A stretch of 12,708 nt of DNA from a bacterium (GTDB taxonomy: Bacteria > SZUA-79 > Acidulodesulfobacterales > Acidulodesulfobacteraceae), in contig JAJYRF010000052.1 in assembly GCA_021794255.1 (NCBI GenBank), positions 1-12,708 of the forward strand, read 5' to 3'. The position numbers were made by a program, and so were the translations under genes. The notes beneath the pieces are model-generated. The model did not search any database. It saw only the letters and a list, made by a program, of their open reading frames with translations, and was not told the DNA's origin. Positions within the stretch are counted from its first letter, which is position 1. Each line of letters opens with the position of its first letter. This document shows positions 1 through 7,835 of the stretch, in pieces.

Positions 1-264
1 AATTTCGAAATATCCCCCTAAAAGATTTACATTGCTTAAACTCCCGTTAGCATTAAAAAAATAAAGATAACCCTTAGAAATAAGAAACAGCTCATGCATT
101 TCTGCGCCAAAATCCATAAATGCCGAATTGAATGTTTCGTATCTTAAAATCGTGGCGATAGAAAATATTGCGGTGTATAAGATACAAAATATTAAAGGAG
201 AGCGATTGTTTTTTAATATTTCTTTTAGCCTGATAAACTTGCCGTCTAAATTAACTGCCCACAA
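1..264 (-). CDS. Partial membrane protein, DUF2079-like N-terminus (cut by the left window edge)
   Basis: The frame is open for 88 codons from a TTG at 264 to the window edge, so the C-terminal bulk of the protein is missing. The start is supported by a perfect AGGAGG at 276-281, 11 bases upstream; the next in-frame ATG is at residue 50. After a short basic cytoplasmic-looking leader there is one membrane segment at about residues 23-40, followed by RYETFNSAFMDFGAEMHELF and then LLGGYFEI. From memory, DUF2079 membrane proteins (a GT-C-like group) carry an early outer loop of the type 'fDLGifdQ...G...lg.H'; the match here is by eye and loose. It follows the stop of the 130-residue gene by only three bases and lies in the same frame, so translation is probably coupled. 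The existence of the gene is fairly sure; the family is a guess at about 50%. Confidence 0.68.
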   Translation of the reverse strand, partial: MWAVNLDGKFIRLKEILKNNRSPLIFCILYTAIFSIATILRYETFNSAFMDFGAEMHELFLISKGYLYFFNANGSLSNVNLLGGYFEI

Positions 265-267
265 AAC

Positions 268-660
268 TTAAGTACCCTCCTTTTCTTTCGTATTTTCTTT
301 TCTCCTAAAGTTTATCATTTCGACGACAACGGTTTCAATTAAAAAATAATAGGTTATAATGGCAAAGCCGTTGGCAACCCTTTCATTGCCGGATAAATCG
401 AATATCATAGCAACGAACAAAAAAATCATAGCGGCTGATGCATAAGGTCTAGACACCCCGCCTTCCTTAAAAAATCTTACTTTATTTAATATCTCACCCC
501 TTAAATAATATCTTACCCATAAAGATAATAATATGACTATAATTATTCCAAGCCATTGAAAGCCGAATCCGACGGCACCTTTTGATATTCTCATTGTTAG
601 ATCAATAGCAAATCCCAGTCCGATTAAATTGATAAATAAAAATATAATATTATTTTTCAT
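268..660 (-). CDS. Small four-helix membrane protein of unknown function
   Basis: A 130-residue protein with four predicted membrane segments at about residues 4-20, 32-53, 74-90 and 95-116, and a charged tail (Arg-Arg-Lys-Glu-Asn...Lys-Glu-Lys-Glu) that would lie in the cytoplasm. I do not recognise the family. The size and layout recall small integral membrane proteins often found beside glycosyltransferases, such as DUF2304-type proteins, but no diagnostic motif is visible. The ATG at 660 follows an AAGGA at 664-668 with a short 3-base spacer. Its first 11 bases overlap the end of the 810-residue gene, and its own last codons carry the ribosome-binding site of the next gene, so it sits tightly inside the operon. 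A role as a small partner of the neighbouring large membrane proteins is inference only. Confidence 0.8.
   Translation of the reverse strand: MKNNIIFLFINLIGLGFAIDLTMRISKGAVGFGFQWLGIIIVILLSLWVRYYLRGEILNKVRFFKEGGVSRPYASAAMIFLFVAMIFDLSGNERVANGFAIITYYFLIETVVVEMINFRRKENTKEKEGT
276..281 (-). promoter_or_regulatory. Strong ribosome-binding site AGGAGG for the gene starting at 264
   Basis: Minus-strand AGGAGG lies inside the last codons (Lys-Glu-Gly) of the 130-residue gene and 11 bases before a TTG. It is the best Shine-Dalgarno match at any start in the window, and it decides that the open frame at the left edge is a real gene rather than a readthrough tail. Confidence 0.7.
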
Positions 661-3082
661 TTGTCCTTTTTAGAGTGATCATATTTATTTTTAGAAAACG
701 GCCATGCAAAAAGTCAATATAATAAGTGCCATTCTTAAGATATAAACTTTTATGAAGCCATCCGCCACCTTTTTTAAATATTTTATTGAATTCTCGTTCA
801 TTGTTTATAAATTGTTTCAATAATAAAAACTTTTTAGAATTTTTAGAATGGGGAGGGTATTTTAATTCCAATAGAGGCGTTTTATTTAAATGATCCAATA
901 AAGTTTTTTTGGACTTTTTAAAAATTATAAATCTTATATTATCGCCTATATTAAAATGAAACTTGTTGAATTCGTAAATACCAATCCTGTTCAGCTTTTT
1001 TGGGGCAAACTTCAGTTTAATCTCATTTATATAGCGAAGTCCTTTATTATGAATAATACTTACTAATAATGAAAAACCGCTGCCGTTTAAATAAATGGGC
1101 ATTATCGGCAAGGCAATCCGTTTATTGATATCACGGCTGTTTAGAGCGAATGCTCTAATTCGAATAAATTTTCTAAGTTCTTTTAATTTTTTATTTGAAT
1201 AAAACCTCGCTTGGAAATATTGGAAACTTTTTGTGTTTATATTTTTAATTTTTAAGATTACACTCTTATTAAAAATATTTTGAAAAGAAACCTGTAAATA
1301 ATGTTTTTTATTTAATCGTGCAAACTCCTTCTCCTTTTCCTTCTCCTTAATATTTACAATTTTGTAATTTTCATCAAAGATATTTAGATTTTCAAAAAAT
1401 TTATATGCCCTATGAGTTTCATATTCATTTATAATTTCCAATGCGTTATTATAAGTTAACGGTTTTTTCGCGAAATAAAAATAATGGCTGATCGATATCG
1501 ATTTATGTAATAAAAATTTAGGATAAGCTTTCGGCAGACTGTTATAATAAAAATAAGATTTAATCTCGCTCGGTTCATGATTAAAGAAAAATAACTTAAC
1601 TTTGTTCAATACTGGATATTTCCTGTAATAATATTTTCCGTGCCAATAATCGTCATTGCTTCCCCTGAAGGTTAATTTATTAGAATTCCCCTCGCTGTTT
1701 TTCATTATTTCATTTAGAATAGTTCTATTGCGCGTAAAATACTTATATAATTTTAATTTTTTAAAATTTACCGTGAAATAAGCAATTTTCTTATTTTGAA
1801 CCGTTGCCGCGTTTGTTTCGGGAATAATTTTTAATTTGACGCAAGAGGATTTTATCGGGATTAAAAGATTCTTATAAAACGGCTCTTTATGATAGAACAA
1901 ATTAGTTATGTTATGTATAATATTTTTTTTATGTACATATCTTTTATAAATAAACCGATAAAAAGCTCTAACAATTTCATTATGAATGTTTGTGATATGT
2001 CTTATTTTTGTATTATAATCAATAATAAAAATTTGGTTTAGCGTGTTATCGATAAATCTTTTTCTTATGGTTTTTGCTGGGATAAAATTTTTCTTTCCCT
2101 TAGAAATCAATTTTTTAAGTTCATGGTCAAATATATTGCTTTTTCGTGTAAATTTTATAAAATATCTTTTCAGAATAAAATTTCTAAAAACTTCTTCAAG
2201 GGATGAAATATTTGGTTCGATTAATTCTAAAGAGGTAAATTTAACGATGCCTTTTTGATGTTTCGCCACTTTATAAGAAATATTTACCTTTATTAATTTA
2301 AGATTATTCCCTTTATTTTTTAATAGGTTATAAACATTTATTAATTCTCCGTTATATACGCCTAAACTTTTATAAAATTTTTTACCTTTGTATTCGTATT
2401 CAAATATGGCTTTAATATTATGAACGGTTCCGGTAATAGTATAATTAGGATAGAAATAAATAAATTTATTTATTTTAAGTTTTATATAGCCGTTATTTCT
2501 TATTTTTGCGATAATAATATGGTTGTTAATTATATTAGTTGCAGGAATATTTATTGGGGTATAAAGTATTCTTTCGAGTTGATTCTTGGGAACAAAATTG
2601 ATATAGAAAAAGAAAAAAGGGTTATCGCCGTTTTTAAAATTTGATATCGCCGAAGTAAACTCTAAATGCCTATAAGGGAGCTTATTAAACTTATGCTTTT
2701 TAACGCTGTTTATATTTATTTTGCCGTAGTAATAATATAAATCGCTTCCATTAGCATTTTTATTTTTTTCGTTGTTATTATTAAATAATATATTGGCTAT
2801 TATATTTCTTTTGGAAAAATATTTTTCATTAATGTTTAGATAAACTCCGAGTTTATAATATCCCGTTTTTTTTATTGAGATAGTTTTATCGACAACTGGT
2901 AGGCTTTTCGTAATCTTGCGATGGGTTATTATTTTATATACCTTATACAAAATAAACAGGGCAAGAATTATTAAAGTCCATTTAAAAATTTTAAATTTAT
3001 AATCCCATAAGAATAATACAAAATTTTTTGTTTTTAAAAACAGGTTTTTTATATCTTTATATATATTTTTATCTATTTCCAT
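650..3082 (-). CDS. Large membrane-anchored, lysine/asparagine-rich protein of unknown function
   Basis: An 810-residue protein I cannot assign to a family. Residues about 33-52 form a single hydrophobic segment flanked by lysines, read here as a signal anchor. The remaining ~750 residues contain no further clear membrane span and are full of short alternating hydrophobic/polar stretches rich in Tyr, Phe, Ile, Lys and Asn, which suggests beta-sheet-rich domains outside the membrane. Acidic residues are scarce, so the protein should be strongly basic. A (Lys-Glu)4 run sits at residues 579-586. The C-terminus (GGGWLHKSLYLKNGTYYIDF) vaguely recalls the C-terminal outer domain of the preceding GT-C-like protein, but I do not claim homology. 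The ATG at 3082 lies 4 bases after the upstream stop and has only a weak purine stretch before it. Co-encoding with the GT-C-like protein suggests a shared role in surface glycan assembly (inference). Confidence 0.85.
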   Translation of the reverse strand: MEIDKNIYKDIKNLFLKTKNFVLFLWDYKFKIFKWTLIILALFILYKVYKIITHRKITKSLPVVDKTISIKKTGYYKLGVYLNINEKYFSKRNIIANILFNNNNEKNKNANGSDLYYYYGKININSVKKHKFNKLPYRHLEFTSAISNFKNGDNPFFFFYINFVPKNQLERILYTPINIPATNIINNHIIIAKIRNNGYIKLKINKFIYFYPNYTITGTVHNIKAIFEYEYKGKKFYKSLGVYNGELINVYNLLKNKGNNLKLIKVNISYKVAKHQKGIVKFTSLELIEPNISSLEEVFRNFILKRYFIKFTRKSNIFDHELKKLISKGKKNFIPAKTIRKRFIDNTLNQIFIIDYNTKIRHITNIHNEIVRAFYRFIYKRYVHKKNIIHNITNLFYHKEPFYKNLLIPIKSSCVKLKIIPETNAATVQNKKIAYFTVNFKKLKLYKYFTRNRTILNEIMKNSEGNSNKLTFRGSNDDYWHGKYYYRKYPVLNKVKLFFFNHEPSEIKSYFYYNSLPKAYPKFLLHKSISISHYFYFAKKPLTYNNALEIINEYETHRAYKFFENLNIFDENYKIVNIKEKEKEKEFARLNKKHYLQVSFQNIFNKSVILKIKNINTKSFQYFQARFYSNKKLKELRKFIRIRAFALNSRDINKRIALPIMPIYLNGSGFSLLVSIIHNKGLRYINEIKLKFAPKKLNRIGIYEFNKFHFNIGDNIRFIIFKKSKKTLLDHLNKTPLLELKYPPHSKNSKKFLLLKQFINNEREFNKIFKKGGGWLHKSLYLKNGTYYIDFLHGRFLKINMITLKRTNEK
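664..668 (-). promoter_or_regulatory. Ribosome-binding site AAGGA for the 130-residue membrane protein
   Basis: Minus-strand AAGGA three bases before the ATG at 660, located inside the 3' end of the upstream 810-residue gene. The short spacer is at the low end of normal. It supports this ATG and coupling of the two genes. Confidence 0.55.
1325..1348 (-). repeat. Tandem hexamer repeat, four copies of AAGGAG/AAGGAA
   Basis: On the minus strand the hexamer AAGGAG occurs four times head to tail, the second copy as AAGGAA. In frame it encodes Lys-Glu four times (residues 579-586 of the 810-residue protein). Each copy resembles a Shine-Dalgarno sequence, but no usable start codon follows closely in frame, so I read it as a coding microsatellite. 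Confidence 0.85.
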
Positions 3083-3086
3083 AAAA

Positions 3087-5816
3087 TTATCTTGTCTTTC
3101 TCTTTTTAACCGCGTCGTAAATCAGATATAGACCAAAAAGAATGGCGGTTGTGCCGGATATAATAATACCGATATAAAACAATCTCTGCGGCCAGAAATC
3201 TATTATAAACTTAAAATCGTAAGTTCCGTTTTTATTTATATGATAATATTCGGGACCAAGCTTTTTGATTTTATTTATGTTAACCCACCATGCATTAGCA
3301 TAACCATTGGCAACAAAGTGATATTTGCCTGGATACGGGCTTTGGATTAAAGTTTGCAAAATATGTCCAGATGGAATATTATCATTCTGAATTGTGCCAT
3401 TAATATCTTTCGAAATAAATTTATCCCCAATGTAAGATATATTACCTTTTTTAACATTATATTTAATTTGTCTTAAATTCATACAATTGCTATATTTTTC
3501 CAATTTACATTGGTAATTTAAATACAGCCTGCTATCAGGGTGGATTACTCTATATTTTTCTGGGTATAAGTTCCAGCGATAAGAATATCTTTGATTCAAA
3601 ACAATTGGGAAGTTTGCTCTAGCATTATACACAAAAACAATATACTTAGTTGGATTTATCCTCCTAAACTCTACTATTGGAGGTTTGGCATTTAAAGAGC
3701 TATACTTGATTCTGATAATTCTATTGTGAATTCTCGCCGCTTCAGTTTTGATATTTAATTTCTTCATTAAGGAATTAATTTCAACATTATTTTTATCCCT
3801 ATTAAGTTGCGAAAATAAAATAATAGTTCTTATTTTATAATCAGGAAATTTAGCAATATCTAAAACTCCTTCAATAGGATTATAATTCAAAACTTTGCTA
3901 TTAAGAAAACGATTTGAATTCAATTTAGGGCTATATATTATATTAGTAGGAATATAAATAAAATTAAGATAATATTTATTTGGCAAACTGTATAAGTCTA
4001 ATCTACCGAAACGTTTTATGAAATTAAATTTTTCTTTTTTTAATATAATAGGCAAATCCTTTTTAGGTAAATATATTTGATGAATTTCTGAATTAGTATT
4101 ATTTATTATCGCATCATTTTGAATAATAATATATTTTATTGACATTAAACTTGATACAAGAAAAATCTTGTGAAATTTATTTTTTTGTAGATCGTAAATC
4201 ATTTTGCAATACGAATACCTATTGGAATGATAAGAGGAAATAGTGGAATGTCTATATAATAACCATGAGAGGTCTTGTCCATGGAAATATTTCTTCCATG
4301 CGAAATTCCTATAATTACCCCAAGAAATAGGCAACGTTAAAGTATTGAAATATATTTTTTTTTTATAAAAAAAATTTGAAATACTTTTATAATATTTTGG
4401 GACTTTTACAAATACATTTGCAGTATAATATTGGTTTTTATTATTGCCCAAAAATTGATTTGGAATTACAACCATTTTGCCTATAAAAAATGGATATAAA
4501 CATAGATAATAACCTACAACAAAAACCAATATTAATATGAATCTATTTTTCAGAATATATACTGCATTGGAATTGATTATGTATTTTATTCCAACCGCGA
4601 ACAAAACAGAATAAGACAATAATAATAAAAATATGAAATCCGTATAAACACTAGCAAAACCGGAAAAGAATGGGATATGCCTGAATAACCCTAAAAAAAT
4701 AAATCCAAATGGTTTGTTGTAACCTAATATGAGGAATAATGCAATGATAAATAAAAAATAAAAAAATAAAATCAATTTATTCTTTTTAGCTTCTGGATTT
4801 ATAACAAAAAATGCAGTAATTATTATTCCAAAAAACAAATAATTAAATATTTTAATTATTGAGTTGGAATAATAATCAACTAAATATTGCCATTCAGATG
4901 TTAAATTCAAGCTTTTAAATATAGGATTGCTATACGGAGTGGTAAAATTACTAATAATATTTATATAAGAGCTCGCAGTTTTTAAATAATTGACGAGATC
5001 ATAATTTCTTCTAAAATTGTCATACTCTTTAAAAAGGGAAAATATATAAGGAAAAATCCACCAGCAATTAATTAATGCTGTGAATAATAATAAAATGAAG
5101 ACATATTTTATATAAGCTTTTACATTTATTTCCTTTAAATATAAAATTCCATAAAATATAATAAATAGACCTAAGAAAAATATAATTGGTAAAGATACTT
5201 GAATCAAGGAAAGAATTATAGAAGATAACAAAATAGCGATATTTAAATATAAAACATATTTAATATCGAGAGTTTTTATCCCCTTTAAAATAAAATAAAA
5301 ACATGAAGATAAGAAAGGGAGAGCAAAAACTGTAAAAGGGAAGCCACTAAAAGCGGACATGATGTATAAATTAAAAACAAAAAATACAGACGATACTAAA
5401 GATATAATTTTATTTCTAGGCACATTGTAAAATAATTCTAAAATAAAATTATAAAAAAAATACATACTGAAGAATAATATCAGGGCATAAATTGCAACCT
5501 CCCTATAATGTCCATTTATTCCTGCGAAGGATAGAAAATGCATAAATAAAGCCCATGGGATAAATAATACATGGTACGCATGATATGATCCCAAAGCCTC
5601 AGATAAATCGGCCCACACGTACATATAAGATTTCAATAAAAACCCGGAATTATAACCGAAAAAAATTAAACCACTATCACTTCCAGCCGCAGGAAAAGGG
5701 GAACTGCTAAACCAAAAAAAAGGTAAAATAGAAAGGGTAATAAAGAAAATTATCGGGTAAAATCTTTTGACAAATTTTAATGTTTTTATTTGGAATGCTT
5801 TGTTTGATCTCGACAT
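3087..5816 (-). CDS. Polytopic GT-C-type membrane glycosyltransferase-like protein with large outer C-terminal domain
   Basis: About 909 residues from the ATG at 5816. The N-terminal half has roughly ten or more membrane segments. Its first outer loop carries AAGSDSG (residues 43-49), a position where GT-C enzymes usually have their catalytic acidic residue, followed later by NCWWIFPYI and FRHIPFFSGF, both typical of GT-C proteins of the AftD/DUF3367 and YfhO kinds. The soluble C-terminal half contains LMSIKYIII, INPTKYIVFVYNA, YSYRWNLYP and NGYANAWWVN, the pattern of the outer sugar-binding-like domain in those families, and ends in one membrane segment with a basic tail (KKRKTR). Likely role: transferring a sugar from a polyprenyl-linked donor on the outer membrane face (family knowledge plus inference). 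A GTG at 5870 would add 18 residues, but those overlap the acyltransferase gene and the site has no proper ribosome-binding spacing, so the ATG is preferred. The membrane half is extremely AT-rich. Confidence 0.78.
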   Translation of the reverse strand: MSRSNKAFQIKTLKFVKRFYPIIFFITLSILPFFWFSSSPFPAAGSDSGLIFFGYNSGFLLKSYMYVWADLSEALGSYHAYHVLFIPWALFMHFLSFAGINGHYREVAIYALILFFSMYFFYNFILELFYNVPRNKIISLVSSVFFVFNLYIMSAFSGFPFTVFALPFLSSCFYFILKGIKTLDIKYVLYLNIAILLSSIILSLIQVSLPIIFFLGLFIIFYGILYLKEINVKAYIKYVFILLLFTALINCWWIFPYIFSLFKEYDNFRRNYDLVNYLKTASSYINIISNFTTPYSNPIFKSLNLTSEWQYLVDYYSNSIIKIFNYLFFGIIITAFFVINPEAKKNKLILFFYFLFIIALFLILGYNKPFGFIFLGLFRHIPFFSGFASVYTDFIFLLLLSYSVLFAVGIKYIINSNAVYILKNRFILILVFVVGYYLCLYPFFIGKMVVIPNQFLGNNKNQYYTANVFVKVPKYYKSISNFFYKKKIYFNTLTLPISWGNYRNFAWKKYFHGQDLSWLLYRHSTISSYHSNRYSYCKMIYDLQKNKFHKIFLVSSLMSIKYIIIQNDAIINNTNSEIHQIYLPKKDLPIILKKEKFNFIKRFGRLDLYSLPNKYYLNFIYIPTNIIYSPKLNSNRFLNSKVLNYNPIEGVLDIAKFPDYKIRTIILFSQLNRDKNNVEINSLMKKLNIKTEAARIHNRIIRIKYSSLNAKPPIVEFRRINPTKYIVFVYNARANFPIVLNQRYSYRWNLYPEKYRVIHPDSRLYLNYQCKLEKYSNCMNLRQIKYNVKKGNISYIGDKFISKDINGTIQNDNIPSGHILQTLIQSPYPGKYHFVANGYANAWWVNINKIKKLGPEYYHINKNGTYDFKFIIDFWPQRLFYIGIIISGTTAILFGLYLIYDAVKKRKTR

Positions 5817-5838
5817 ATAAGAGTTCAAAGGATTATTA

Positions 5839-6327
5839 TTATCTATATTTAATATGAACTGCGGGAACACCCCCTACAATTGAGTATGGCATAACATCTT
5901 TTGTTACTACTGCATTTGATCCTATAATAGCACCTTTTCCTATTTTAACGCCAGGAGTAATAACAACATTACAACAAATCCATACATCATCTTCAATTAT
6001 TATAGGACTTGTCTTTATTCCTTGGCAAGAAATAGGTTTATTGGTCAAATCGTAATTCCAATTTGCAGATAATATATTAACATTATTAGCTATTATAACG
6101 TAATTACCTATTCTTACGCCTCCATGTCCAGAAATTATCGTTTGACGATTGATATGAACAAAATCTCCCACCTCTATACCTTGAGGATGTATAAAAAGAC
6201 ATCCTCTAAACACAGAAAAATCCTTGCCGCATTTTTTTAAGAATAATCCCCAAAAAAAACCGCGAAATTTTGAAAAAATAGAAACATAACTTGTATAAAT
6301 TTTAGCAAGCAAATTAATAAGGATCAT
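5839..6327 (-). CDS. Hexapeptide-repeat (left-handed beta-helix) acyltransferase, WbbJ/maltose acetyltransferase type
   Basis: A 162-residue protein of normal length for small sugar O-acetyltransferases. Hexapeptide repeats run from about residue 49 to 140 ([40 protein letters not shown]), and the end [22 protein letters not shown] matches the family's usual C-terminal signature. The expected reaction is transfer of an acetyl or other acyl group from acyl-CoA to a sugar hydroxyl. Oddity: where family members have a catalytic His (…SANHNYD…, from memory) this protein has SANWNYD, with Trp at residue 90 encoded by TGG, and the usual WIGAN has become WICCN. It may be inactive or altered. The ATG at 6327 has no clear ribosome-binding site. 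The gene lies 68 bases after the radical SAM gene and ends 22 bases before the ATG preferred for the membrane protein. Confidence 0.9.
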   Translation of the reverse strand: MILINLLAKIYTSYVSIFSKFRGFFWGLFLKKCGKDFSVFRGCLFIHPQGIEVGDFVHINRQTIISGHGGVRIGNYVIIANNVNILSANWNYDLTNKPISCQGIKTSPIIIEDDVWICCNVVITPGVKIGKGAIIGSNAVVTKDVMPYSIVGGVPAVHIKYR

Positions 6328-6395
6328 GATAGGTTACCAAATGAATATATATATAATTACAACACAAATACTGCTTAGCTGCTATATTGAATTAA
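6328..6395 (-). other. 68-base gap between the radical SAM and acyltransferase genes
   Basis: This is the longest gene-free stretch in the window. It holds a short TATATATATA run and no clear hairpin, Shine-Dalgarno site or convincing -35/-10 pair. It neither proves nor excludes a weak internal promoter. Confidence 0.5.
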
Positions 6396-7802
6396 TCATA
6401 TCTCCTTTGTATAATCGTTAATTGATTTCCCCTTAAATATCAACGATAAAGCATTTTGCATATCATATTTCAACATAGATATAGATTTAATGTCTCTTAT
6501 TAATCTTCTCGTTATATATCTGGGCCTGAAATAATATTTTTTATATGCTATCTCCCTAGCTCTTAATAAATACTCATAGGTAACACCCTTTGGTATATAT
6601 TTAGGCCATCCTTCATTATAGGTATCGCCGTAAACACCATTAATATATTTATCAATTGCATCTTTTTCAATAATTCCTTCAGAAACAGCAAGTTCGAATA
6701 ATGGAGAACCAGGTAATGGCTGGGTTATATTAATATTAAATGCATTCGGCTTGAATTCCGATGGACAATTAACTGTCTTGTTTATATCATAAATACTTTC
6801 GGTCGGAAAACCTAACATTAAAAAATGATTAGGCTCTATCCCGTTTTTCCAACATAATTGGGTAGCAAGTTTTATTTGTTCATCTGTTACATTCTTTTTA
6901 ATAACCTCATTTCTTATTCTTTCGCTCCCAGATTCAACCCCAAAAAACAATTTGCTGCATCCTGCTTCTTTCATAGCGCGAAGTAAATCATGGTTTATAT
7001 AATCAACTCTAGTTGCTGCATCCCAAATAGGCTTGAAACTTAAGTTTTTCATTTCGTCGCAAAGTTTAAAAATAAAACTTTTTTTTACTGTAAAAGCATC
7101 ATCAACAAATCCAAAATATCTAGATTGAGTTAATTCATATACTTTCTCCATCTCGTTAATAATATTTTTTGGAGATCTGAATCTAACTTTTTTGCTAATA
7201 GCCGGGATGCTGCAAAAAATACAATGGTAAGGGCAACCTCTTGATGCCATAATTAGATTAGCCCAGAAGCCTCGTTTTTTATACTGTTCAAAATCAATTA
7301 GATGATAAGCTGGAAACGAAATATCATCTAAATTAAAAGGAATTTCTCCTGAGTAAATGCCAGATATATTTTCCTGCTTTTCTATAACGCTAATGGCAAG
7401 ATTTGCAAAAGTAATATCGGCCTCACCAGTTATTCCTATATCAAAAAAAGGATATCTTTTAATAATTGTAGGGTCAGCACTTAAATGCGGCCCTCCTAAT
7501 ATTATTTTTATACTACCTTGTTTCTCTTTTAATTCCTTAGCTAGCTGAACAGCTCCCCTTATATTCATTGTCATTGAAGTAATACCGATTAACTGAGCAT
7601 GTTCTTCTTTGATTACCTTAACTATATCCTCGATAGAATAGGAACCGTCAGCAGCGTCGATTATTTTAACACTAAACCCATAATCTTCTACAGCTCCTGC
7701 TATATATAAAAGTCCTAAATGAGGGGTACTCGGGATAATTTCTTTTTTCCAAGCATTTCTTTTAAATGAAACAGGCGGATTGATCAAAATTATGTTAGTC
7801 AT
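6396..7802 (-). CDS. Radical SAM protein with N-terminal B12-binding-type domain
   Basis: A 468-residue protein. Residues about 1-135 have the Rossmann-like layout of a cobalamin-binding domain as found in B12-dependent radical SAM enzymes (ILINPP, PHLGLLYIAGAVEDYGFSVKIIDA, LGGPHLSADP, DIGITGEAD); no DxHxxG lower-ligand motif is seen, which is usual for radical SAM members. The 4Fe-4S motif CxxxCxxC is at Cys190, Cys194 and Cys197 (SRGCPYHCIFCS), followed by GVESGSERIR (288-297) and FLMLGFPTES (327-336), typical of the BchE/methylthiotransferase-like group. The enzyme should cleave SAM reductively and often transfers a methyl group to an unactivated carbon; the substrate here is unknown. Its position between a methyltransferase and an acyltransferase suggests glycan or lipid-carrier modification (inference). 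The ATG at 7802 lies 33 bases after the upstream stop, with no evident ribosome-binding site. Confidence 0.92.
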   Translation of the reverse strand: MTNIILINPPVSFKRNAWKKEIIPSTPHLGLLYIAGAVEDYGFSVKIIDAADGSYSIEDIVKVIKEEHAQLIGITSMTMNIRGAVQLAKELKEKQGSIKIILGGPHLSADPTIIKRYPFFDIGITGEADITFANLAISVIEKQENISGIYSGEIPFNLDDISFPAYHLIDFEQYKKRGFWANLIMASRGCPYHCIFCSIPAISKKVRFRSPKNIINEMEKVYELTQSRYFGFVDDAFTVKKSFIFKLCDEMKNLSFKPIWDAATRVDYINHDLLRAMKEAGCSKLFFGVESGSERIRNEVIKKNVTDEQIKLATQLCWKNGIEPNHFLMLGFPTESIYDINKTVNCPSEFKPNAFNINITQPLPGSPLFELAVSEGIIEKDAIDKYINGVYGDTYNEGWPKYIPKGVTYEYLLRAREIAYKKYYFRPRYITRRLIRDIKSISMLKYDMQNALSLIFKGKSINDYTKEI

Positions 7803-7835
7803 ATTTATTTTTATGCAAATATAAATTTATATATC

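Noticed and set aside
2043..2644. Plus-strand open frames inside the 810-residue gene
   Set aside because: They are shadow frames opposite a long coding gene, with no ribosome-binding context or recognisable protein features.
5817..5870. GTG at 5870 as the start of the GT-C-like protein (18 extra residues, 32-base overlap with the acyltransferase gene)
   Set aside because: The purine-rich AGGGG touches the GTG with no spacer, and the added residues lie largely within the 3' end of the acyltransferase gene. The ATG at 5816 directly precedes a normal basic leader and first membrane helix. This is not decisive.
6345..6356. TATATATATA run in the gap before the acyltransferase gene as a promoter -10 element
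   Set aside because: No -35 at proper distance is visible, and such runs are expected by chance at this base composition.
7357..7548. Plus-strand open frame opposite the radical SAM gene
   Set aside because: It lies antisense to the conserved N-terminal domain of a clear enzyme; its sequence looks like reverse translation of that gene.
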